From: Agelas oroides
Taxonomy: Eukaryota; Porifera; Demospongiae; Agelasida; Agelasidae
Length of the DNA: 64,000 nt
Direction: 5' to 3'
Assembly: GCA_949130485.1 (NCBI GenBank)
Contig: OX422188.1
Span: 5,685,807 to 5,749,806 of the forward strand
A model generated the notes under the pieces. That model ran no database searches. It was not told the origin of the DNA and worked only from the letters and a program-made list of their open reading frames with translations. The stretch's first letter is position 1. Each line of letters opens with the position of its first letter. Positions 23,875 to 35,800 of the stretch are shown piece by piece. Both the position numbers and the translations under genes were made by a program.

Positions 23875-26800
23875 CTAATGTATGTATTGTGTATGCAGAC
23901 GGGGAGGGGGGTAGGAAGCTGATTCAGTACCTATTGGTATCCCTGAGCCAAGTTCAATGGAATCTGTAAGTCATGTAGTACCCCTACATATTACACACTG
24001 CAAGCATTCCACATGCTTACCACAGCAATATGAACACAAGCAAGAGTAGCAAGAGCAGCAGCACTCCAAAGACAGAGCCAATAACGATCCCTGCTATCTG
24101 TCCAGAAGAAAGGCCCTCACTGGGAGACTCGGTGGGAAGGATCACTCGAACAAATGTAACTCTAGCAAATCCAGCATTCGTGTAGTCTGTGGTGCCATTC
24201 TGTAAGGAATTGCCGTAAACATGTCACATTAACTCTTCCCTGGGATTTGTTCTCATGAAGTACATCCCACTACTACAAGTAGCAGGATTCTGAAACAGCA
24301 CAGAACAATGTTTACCTGTACTGCACTTTCAAGTACTCCAACTGCTAACACTTGAGCTCCTCCTGCCACTTGTATGTACATCACAAACTCCAGCACTCCC
24401 TGAGCATTGTTTCTAATGTTGGTGATGATTACATCACTTGGTCGGATCTGTAAAACCTGCCTCCTGAATGTAGGATACCAGGAGAAAGGGAGGGAGGGGA
24501 GATCAATAGGCACTCAAGTTTATTATAAGCTCAAACTGTACCTTCTCCTTGCTACAGCGACTGTCTCACGGCAAAGTTCATTATTGTCAGCACAGTATCT
24601 GTTGACAACCGTGGCAGTTGTATTTCTGAATCTCTCCTGCACAGCTGCAGTGAACTGCATAAATGCAAGGTGGTGCTTTAGTCTTCAATAAATGAAGTGA
24701 TGTAGAAGTATCACAAAAAAATAATGGTAGTGATTTATTCTTTGGCTAGCCACCACTGCAGACTTCTCATGTAAAAGAGTCAAAAGTTCCACTGTGTATG
24801 TTTGAAATAGGGTTGGAAATGAGGCTAGCCTAAAATTCCATACAGGTAGACCAGTGTCAAGCTGTCATTAAGTTTACAATAGCATTATTCATGGTTGTTC
24901 TTACATTCTGTGCAGTGTATTGAGGTAGGGTGACCCTCAGTGAATTATTGCGAGCAATTTCAGGGATTGGTGTGGGTGTGGGTGTGGGTGTGGCTATGGG
25001 TGTGAGTGTAGGTGTGACTGTAGGCTGCTCTGTGGCCGAGATTGAGGAAACCAATACTGATGTTGGGGTAGGTTCAGGTATGATGGCTATCTCTGTAAAT
25101 GAAAGAATATAGTTAGAGGATGATTTTGACATCAGTTATCTGCAAGAATGATGAGTAATACATGTCATGTAAATGTTGATTGGGCCTACAGAAGTGCCCT
25201 AAAAGCGGGATATTAAGCACTGGTGCCTATTTTCGAAATTAGCAGCCAGAATGGGTGCTTATTTTCAAGGGGTGCTTTTTTTCATGGGATGCTAATAAAC
25301 GCCATGTAATTTTTTGTGCAGTTGTATGGGAATGGATTAGCTGTGATATATTTTAGGTTTCTTTTTCTGCCTATTTCTATCCAATGTTTATAGCTTTTCT
25401 ACAATCAGAGATACAGTCAGCAATTGATCGATCGTTGCCAACCCTGCCTACCAAGATAAAGTGCTTGGAACCAACGAATCCGTGAGAGGTTTTTGCTAAT
25501 TCCTGGATATGTTTTATCAAGAGGCCTTGCCTAAATTTTGGTTTGTACCCCATGTCGATAGCTTGCTTACAATCGGAGATAGACACTGAGAAAAATTAAC
25601 TGCTACATTTGAAAAAGCCAAATCAGTAAATTCACTTCCATTTGCATGGTAACGGGTGCCTTTTCTTTCATGCGGGGTGCCTATTTTTATATGGGTACTT
25701 ATAAACACTGATGTGGTTGTTGTAATCAAAATGGGTGCCTATATTCACAGGTGCTTATTTTCCCAATTTTACGGTATATACAGTTTAGTATGGTACCTAA
25801 CTATTACATTTTTTAACTGCTGTAGAAATTACACAGCATGCAGTACCTCTGCAGGTGGTGTTAATCATCTCAGTCCCGGGTGGACATTGACACCGGTAGC
25901 TTCCAGGTGTATTCTCACACAGCTGTGGTTGTGGACAAAGTGTCCTCCTATCTAGAGCTGCTTCCCGACACTCATCAATGTCTGATAAAACAAGAAAGCA
26001 GTACAGTTTAGCTTCATTAGGAAACTGAAGACTACAGATTTAATACTGTACAAATGCTTATCAAAGATGCTTCCTGGGCACTCTAGTACTTCAATTATTG
26101 AAAAGTTGCTCAATGGCTGTATAAATACTTACGTACCAACAGCATAGCTAGTGTATACAGCACCAATGCTAAGGGTGTGTGCATCACTTTCTATGTCTGT
26201 ACAATGCTAATAGCAGGTACACTTCAAATGAATCAAATACTTTGCTAATCTATATAGACAGAAGTGTTTAAAGATGACACTTTTGTCAAGGAGATGATTA
26301 CAACTGTCTGATTGGGCTAAATATGGCTTCTCACTAAAGAAACAGCACAATAAGTTAAAGTATGTGAAAGTACTATACCATCACAGGTGACTGTATTCTC
26401 ATTGAGTCTGAAGCCATTTCTGCATATACACACAAACGATCCATCCGTGTTGTTACATGACTGCTCACAGGGAGGTTGGAGCATACATTCATCCACATCT
26501 GTTGAGAGGTGGTGGGAGGGGCTCATAGAAAGCAATCAGACATGGTAATGACCATATACATATAACCATTGGCCGACGCTACATTTTACCATAGGGTATG
26601 AATGACTGTATCAGTACCATTGCAGGTTGTATTATCACTGGACAGCTGGTAGCCTCTCATGCAGCTGCACTGTTCTATCAGAGTTCCGCTTATCCGAAGG
26701 CAGATCTGAGTACAGCTGTTATTCTGAGAACACTGATTCCCTGGCATCACTGTAGAGCAGATAAACCACAACTATAAATTGTATGTTAAACATCTACATA

Positions 26801-29800
26801 GTCACAACACGGGAAAGGACTAGTAAGTGAACACTGCATACCTGAACATGTTCTATTGTCGCTATCCAGTTCAAATCCCTCCAGGCATTCACATGTAAAG
26901 GAGCCATTTGTATTTATACACTCCTGGTGGCAGTCATTAACCATATCACACTCATTGATATCTGGAAAAGAGGAAGGAGGGTACAAAGTAAAACAGGTAT
27001 GAACAGGGCTGCCAGAAGCAAGTTGATGATGGTCAGGTTATTCACACAAAGTGTGCTACAAAATTTTTAGACCTAATTTTAGCAGTCAGAAAATGCTTTC
27101 ATTTAACTTCAGCTTCAAACAGATGGCTACAACTGCAATACAGCCCAGTACGTTTAACCTGAAGATTTAACACTTCAGTTTTACACAACTATATATGACC
27201 GATCATAGCAACTGCTAGTCTAGGAACAAGAACACACAATAGATAGTGACAATAAGGGGAAGACAGTCAAAACAATAATCTGGGCATGGCATGACCAGCC
27301 ATAGGTTTCAACACCTCTGATGAAATAGCTGCTGCTCATTGTACAAATTGTTACATAGACATGTTAGAAAAGCCATCCAACATTATCAGCCACTTTTATC
27401 TAGCAAAGTCATAGTTGAAGCACTGATGGTCAAATGGGCTCATATAACATTTGCGATGCTTAATCTGCATCCATGTCAGATAACTATTTAATCCTGCACA
27501 CCTTCACACTGGGTAGAGCTTCCATTGACCAGGCGGAAACCTGAGAAACAACTACACTGGAAACTGCCAGCTGTGTTGACACAGACTTGCTCACAGGGAT
27601 TGGTGCCACATTCATCAATGTCTAGAGAAACAGAGAGTGGTTAAAAGGGTGTGCCACCATGCATGGGTAGCTGCATCAAAAGGCAACATTATGTTGTCAG
27701 GTGTATCACAAGTCTTACTTTACCTAGCAAGTGCCACCTACCTGAGCATTTGACACCATCTCCGGTGTACCCAGTGGGGCAGGGCCCACATGTAGCACCT
27801 ATACCAGGTGCTTGAACATCAGTACACTGGACACCTTCAAAGCAGGAGACTACAGAGCAACCATCAATGTCCTCCTCACAGAATTGTCCAGTCCAAGCTG
27901 TGTGTGAAACAATAGAAAGTGTGCATGTGTGTGAGTGGAGCAGTGAAGAGTGTGCGTGTGTGTGTGGAGCAGTGAAGAGTGTGCATAGAAAGTGTGCATG
28001 TGTGTGTGTGGAGCAATAGAAAGTGTGCATGTGTGGTGCGGAGCAATAGAAAGTGTGCATGTGTGGTGCGGAGCAATACGAAATGTGGTATATGTGTACA
28101 TTAACCTGAAGATATAGGGTTTGCATTCATATATGGATCAAAAAATTTCAAGTTGGGATGTTGAGTAGGGAAGTGACAACACTACTATGCACAACTTCAT
28201 TTCCATTTGTGGAAGTGAGGCACATGTAATTATTTACCCTATATCTTAGACTACTCCCAATACATGGGAATTGCTGGAGCAGATGAAGGGTGGAGCTAAA
28301 CAGTTCAGGGGATGGTAACTAGTCATGCGGGGGGATAGTACTAGCGGAAGGCATTAGTCTGGGGGTGGGGCTAACTGACAATGGGGCCGGGGAAGGGTAT
28401 GCAAGCTAGGTAAAATATGCCATCTGAGACAAAACAATGAAATTATTTATTCAAAAATTACTCACCATACCAGGTACATAATTACAAACAATAATTAGAG
28501 ACAGATGCTGCTATACTAATTTGATAAGCTTGAATACCTAAGCTAAAATACATACATATTATGTACATACATATATACATACATACATACATACATACAT
28601 ACATACATAATACCTTCAGGGCACTCGCAGTTCATCACTATTGGGTCTGCATCAAGGTCCAAGATCCCATCCAAAGTGCAAGTACCACTGTTTTCACATG
28701 CACATATCTCCACTTGTGGATTGAGAACAGACCTAGCCAGCAAGCTGTCTACAGCAGAGAATGCCACTGAGATGTTGTCTGGTGATGCTAGTACCCATCT
28801 GAAGGTATACACTGTACCAACAGTCTCCAGTGATGCATTGAATGGTGTCTCACCCATCACAGAGACAGTAAAGTTGTCACTGTCAGTCACATTAAAGGCA
28901 TATATTGATTCCTCCCCTGTGTTGACACGAAACCTGGATGCTCCACTGATTGCAGGGGGAAAGTTTACTGAGAGCATGTGGGATGGGAGGAGAGAAGATC
29001 ATAATCATTAGTGGTACATATGAAACCAGGAATAAGTGTAAAATGACTAGTTGTGAGAATCAAACATGTAAGGCCAAAAGTGGAAGCCATCTCTCTGTTG
29101 TAGGCATTTAATCCCACCGTAAGGTGGTCATTTTGAGAGATTGATTAAGGCTCAGAGACAAGACCTTAAGGTGATCATCATAGCTATCATAATGTTCTGT
29201 ATGAAGTTCATTGAACTTTGCAGGTGCTGACATCATCGCCAGATCACAGTAATTGGTTTTTTGTGTTAGCTCTTGTGGCTAACAAACACATTGATATTGA
29301 ATGTTAGCTAGTTGTTCAGGGAGAGGCAGTTACGAAAGGTTTCCAGCCTTGTGTAGTATAACAACAGCAAAAAGGTGGCAGAATAAGTAATGAGTACTAG
29401 AATTTGCCAGTATTTTAGGCCAACTTTGTGACTGCCCAGCCACAAGGACACTGGAATTGAAGCAGTGCAACTCATAAAGAAATGATGGTTTAAAGTGCCT
29501 ACCATAGATCGGGAAATTTTCACAAAATAATTTGCATATAAAAGTTTCGCGGTGTTAAATTTTTGCGGTTTCGTTTGATCCGCAAATTATTTAACGGTTG
29601 ACAGTTACAATATGGACAAACGCCTGGAAAGTTCCTAGCGTTTAGTCTACTACCAGGTATCGGGAGAGCCAGGTATCACGGGCTGTAGTCGTCGATCGGA
29701 CATTTACCTTGGGGGGTGTGGACTTGCGCGTGTGCACGCTTCTTCATTGATCATTGCCGCATAAGTTTTTTTTGCGTGTTAAATTTTCGCCGATCTATGG

Positions 29801-32800
29801 TATTTGAGAACTAGGCCAGCAGAACACTAAAAAAGTGCAAGCAACATGCTGTTGTAGTGTGTGTGCCTGCAGTTCTATATCAATTTGTTCTACTACTTGT
29901 GGTTTCAGATTTCCATACATCCTGGGTAGTTATGCACTGTATCACCTACTCTTTCTCTCCTACAGGTGAACCTTGTTCACATGACACTAACAGTCAACAT
30001 GGACCCATATGCAGGCAAGAAGTGTTGACTGTACATGCTTGTAAAAATTGTAAGATAGCCCTTTGCAAATTACAGTAAAATCACAGAGGTTTTCAAACAC
30101 AAAACACAAGGCATTACAGTACTATACTACTTCAACATTATGTAAAGTGCAAGTGAGGTATTGGCAAGGGTATATATGAAAGTGTCATGATAAAACTAAT
30201 TTAATTAAGTTGCCATCTATATCTGTACTCACATGCTTGCATCTGGTCATTGTTGTTGTTCTGATTGGTCGTTAAAGTAGCCATGCCTACATTGGCATTC
30301 CCAGTTTGGTTGTAATCAAAGATGCACATAGGATCACTGTTGCAGGCTTGCACTATCTCTGGTGCAGCATTGGCTACCACTTCATCTAGAAACACTGGAA
30401 CATGGTTTGGATTTGCAAATGTTGTTACGTTCTGTCCATCGGCATATGTAAAGAGACTTTCATTCTGTGATATTTGCCCTGTGTGGTGGTGAGAACAAGA
30501 TTGAGAATGCTTGATGGGTCAGAGGCAGTTTTCTAACACACAAATATACCAACAAACAAAATTTGAAAGAATGCCCATCAGGATATGTAAAGAGACTTTC
30601 ATTCTGTGATATTTGCCCCGTGTGGTGGTGAGAACAAGATTGAGAATGCTTGATGGGTCAGAGGCAGCTTTCTAACACACAAATATACCAACAAACAAAA
30701 TTTGAAAGAATGCCCATCAGGATATGTAAAGAGACTTTCATTCTGTGATATTTGCCCCGTGTGGTGGTGAGAACAAGATTGAGATTGATGGGTCAAGCTT
30801 TCTAACACAGTGTAGTATTGATGGCTAGTGCCATTCTTTTGTTTGTGGGCATTTGTGTGTTGGAAAGCTTGACCCAAGAAATACTATGTTTGTAACTCTT
30901 GTGACTTGTTACTCCAGCCAAACCTTGTACCATACATTCAAAAATTTAGTGTGGAACATGGCTACTTACAGGCCTGTCCAAAATCATGAATCATGCTGTC
31001 ACTAGCATTACTGATCAGCATTGTTCCGTTTGGGTACACAAATTCATCGGATCTATCTCCATTATAGTTTCCTAATAGCCCTCTTGTCTGTCTCATGAAT
31101 GACTGTGGTAGGGTGAGGACAAAGTTTGGGATGTTTTCTGCTACCCTGATTGTCACACCAGCACCAGAGGGGAAGGCTGAGGTGACATTGTCAGTGCCAG
31201 TTCGGGTGATCTGGACAGTTTGGGTTGTGTAGGTGTCATTCACATTTGTGAGGTTACTGGAGATATCAGTTCCATTGTGCAGCACAACAAAACTGCCGTT
31301 CTCATACCGCACCTGCATGAAATAAAATTAGAGAAAACAGCCTTATTCCAATTTCAGTTGAAGATCTGAAAGAACATACAGTAAATAATAGGCACCCATT
31401 TTGAATACAACACCCATACAAAAATAGGCATCCCACATAAAAAGGCACCTGTTACTGCACAAATTGAAGTAAACGGTTTATTGATCATAGTGGCTAACTT
31501 TCACCAGTATCTATTTCTGATTGTACTCTACATTTAGGCAAGTCCTCTAGATAAAACATATCCAGTAATCAGCAAAACCCTCTCAGGGATTCGTATAGTT
31601 TCAGGCACTTAATGTCGGTGAGCAGGGGTTGACTGTATCTCTGATTCTAGAAAAGCTGCAAACATGGAACAGGAATTAGCTAGAAGAGAAACTCTAGGCC
31701 TAAAATATATTATAGCTAATACCTATAAAACAGTATACTACCATAATATTACATGCAATTATTAGCCCCCCATGACTATAAGCACCCCCCATCATAGCAC
31801 CCATTCTGCCTACTGATTTTGAAAATAGGCACCAGTATTTAGTATTCCAAAACTACGGTACTGCACACAATTATATTATTTGATCAAAAAATTTTCATAA
31901 ACAGTATAAATATAGCCCAATATCCAGACAACACATAGAAGTTTACATAATGTATTCCAGCCTGTTGGTAAAAAAAACTTTGCACAATTATGTTAATGCT
32001 TAATTCTGAACATCAAGAAAACAAATAATGGTGTTTTACAAGACTCTCTTATGCCTGTGATTGCTGCCATTGATAGAATCTTACATACTGGTAGACAGTA
32101 TAGATTGTTGAGGACTCATATGTGTACTGTAGTGGTGTGTGTATGACTGTTCCCTAGAGAGTAGTTCTTGAAAATTTATTACAGTGTGATTCACTAATAA
32201 CTGCATGCTTATTAAACAGTTGAAATGTGTACCTGAGTAAACAGTATGCAAGCTCTAACTTACTTCAACTATATCAGCACTTAGACTTCCAAAGGCAAAG
32301 GCAGAGAACTGTGTTGCTGTTGAGTTTACCACAAGCTCAGTGCGGCCTTGCAGTGTAAAGTCACCATTACCACTTGCTGCTGTCAGCTGCAGGAGGGTGT
32401 ACTCTCCCAGACCATTGAAGGTATAGACTTCATCATCCAAGGTCGTGATGTGAGGATCTCCCCAGCCCCATGCTGTTATGAAAACACAAAGTGTACATAT
32501 GCTATCTTGTAGTATACTTCAACCAATCCCCAAAGCACAATAGGGGTGATGTAAATGCACAGTGATCAGGAGGGAACACTGTATGCAGACGTTTCACCTT
32601 TCATTGCTTACCACTACAGCAGTTGTGATAACTAGGATAGTGATAAAATGTCAATTTACTTAAAACCTGCCTTTTGTTCACAAAATGATTATGTGCAAGT
32701 GCATGCATTTCTCAAAGTACAAGTTTGGTGACTGAGTGCTTACATAGTGGAGAACCCTGAAATACTAACAACTAGTAACCACCAAAACTAATGGATTCCA

Positions 32801-35800
32801 TTGTTTTGGCAAATAAACATGGAATAAGTACTAGTTAATGTACCGTAGCGAGTATACTACCAGAATTATTGCACGAGGGGAGTGGCCAAGATGCTAATAC
32901 AGCACGAGGCGAAGCCAAGTGCTGTATTAGTGTCGAGGCCACTCCCCGAGTGCAATAATTCCCATAGTATACAAGCATAAACAGTGCATTAACTGGTTTG
33001 TTGTACAGCTAATCTAAATTTGAATTGTGTTGAGTCATTCTAGCTGTAGTGGTAGGCACTGGTAGCGCTCTCCGTCACGATTCAGCGATAGATTCGACTG
33101 TCGAAGCTGAGAATCTTGGTATTGACCCAAAGTTGCTGGGACAGCTGGAGAACTTAGAAAGAAGCCAAAACTTTCCGGCACTCAAAAAAAAAGAATCGCC
33201 AGCCATTGAAGAACGCTGCAAACACAGCACAATTTCCTCTCCAGTGACAGAAGAGACTTACAGTGAGGCTGGAAAGAGAGTGGTACCAGCGAATACAATG
33301 CAGTGTAGCAGCTGGGCTCTGCGAACATTCCATGCCTGGGCTGCGGAACGAAACAAAAGGGTGCACGTCTTCCGATTATGTGCCTAGTGGGATTCTGACA
33401 CGCTGCATGGGGTTGTATGCAAGTACGTGTCCTCGAAGTTCAAAAGATAGTGAACCTGACAATTTGAAGCCTTCTTTATAGCGGAGTTTGAACTCGGCCC
33501 TCATCTGTATTTTTCCCCCATTTTGTTTTGTTTGTTTTTTGCTGATTGACTTGTACATGTAATTGTACATTTTGGCTTGTGGTTTTTCGAAGTTCAATAA
33601 TTTCCCTACAGCTCAATAACTTCCAATTAGGACTTATATAGCACTGTGTTCTCTTGTATGGAAATTATGGTACTGTCGGTGCCTTTGATCCGCCCACGCA
33701 TCATACAACAAGCAGTCTTAATGTCTTATAGCCTCGTACCCAGGCCGTTAATTAGGAAAAACGGTCTGGCAACTTACCCGGGTTCAAACTGTATACGGAT
33801 GTGACATCAAAAAGATTACAGCTGCACCCATACAAGCCATGAATCATGTGATATTTAATCGTAGCCACGTGACTGTTCATAATTGTGCAAGCGCGTTGTT
33901 GTTGCCAGTAGACTCGTTACAGGCTTATATTGGATGGTTACTGTCTTACTTGTCATCTGTAGACGAACTGCTTGCAGTAGACTCGCTCTCGCTCACCGAT
34001 GTTGATGTGCCCGACTGACAGTAAGTACTAAACTAGTACCTGACACTGCTACTCTCGAACAGGTCCTTTTTTATAAAGAATCCGTTTTGTCCGCAGGCAC
34101 TGTAGTTGTTGCACACAAGTCAGTGGAAGGAGTTCGAACAAAAGCGTCATTCCAAGCGCTAACGGTATCACGGCACGGGTATAATTATTACTGTGATGCA
34201 TTTATGACGCAATTAAAATTCTCTACAACTGTCACGTGAAGCGTTCTGAAATCTGATTGGTACTGACAACTCCAGTGCAGCAGAAATCAACAGTTTGAAC
34301 CCGGGTAAGTTGCCAGGCCGTTTTTCCTAATTAACGGCCTGGGTACGAGGCTAAATGTCTTACTGAAAAATGGTGGTCGATATGAGGAACAGTCATTGGG
34401 AGGTCTTCGTGTATAGAATTGACCACACATCCCAGCAAGTCCACAGCAGGCTCTCCTCAGTTCCCTGTCATATATCACATACCTCTCCCTAGAGAATACT
34501 GGGTGGAAGAGTAGCAATGAGCTGCCTCCTTCACCAGATGTCAGCAGCGTTCCCAAATTCACACTGCAGGTTAAAAACAAAGTACATTAGCATATTAAAT
34601 GAAGTTTTCTGGAGTGTTTACGGCATAGTTCTGTATTCTTCATCACAAGAATCGTTTGGCTGATTGCAAACACAGTAAGAAATACTGGTTTTTGTATCTT
34701 GTAGTGAATGATGCTCACCACACCAGTGTCAAGGTTGAGGTCCTACTGCACTTTTCAAACTATGATAATTAAAAACATTGGGGAGCTATACATTTGTAAA
34801 ACAGAGTTAGGTGAAAACTCACTCATAACAACAGAGTTGAGTGGCTGCAACACCAAAGCGAAAATTTGGAAACCTCTGGATTACACATAAACCAATTCCA
34901 AGTTGAAAAGTAAAGCGTCGATCAAACACTGCTTGAAAGAAACTGCATGGACACGGTGCTGCATTTGGAGCAACTACCGATGGAATATTGCCAAACATAG
35001 TTACATCCTCGGATATCCTTCTTGTGCACTCAGCCCTTCGTTGCTGAATCAGATCTCTGCTGTCGCCAATTCTGAATAGTTGATTGCTCCAGTCTGTATT
35101 ACGTTCTTGATTTTCACATGCAATGCCCGTAATGTCTGCACTTCCACTTAGAGGATGGTTTTCAAAGTCTCGGCCAAAACTGTTGTAGCCCACAACTGCA
35201 TGAGTGAAGAGCCCAGACCACTCCATCATTTGACAGTTGTAAGTGTACACTGCATAGGACTGGGTGCCATCAGTAATCACTATGGCCTGATAGGTGTTTG
35301 CCTGGAGTTAGAGATAATAATAATGCTGCACTGTTTGTGGCAATACTTTTACGAGCAAAACACTGTGTTCAAAAAAATGTATAAATCTGTCCCCATGAAA
35401 TCATCCTACCTTCTCTTAGTAAACAGCCTAAACCTTTGTTTACAATGTGCTGGATTAGCATAAGGCATAATTCGTCTAGTTTTTGCATGCCTGGTAAATG
35501 AGCTACAGCTGCTGAACAAAACAACAAAGATTGTGAGCACAAGGGCAGTATATCCAAATCTCTGGTAACTGAATATTATCTGCTGCAATATAAAGTACAA
35601 ACAAAGGGTTTGAAACTAGCCTAGACTGTTTGGCTGCACTATCTTCATGATCACAGGAAGCTTGGGAGATTCATTCTGGATATGTTGTTTATACTTTTGT
35701 ACTTACCCTTTCCACGAATTCACTTGAACTTGCAAATGTAGAATCTCCATGAGGGTAGGGATGGACTTCATTCCACTCTGCCACTAGCATCCACTGCCCT

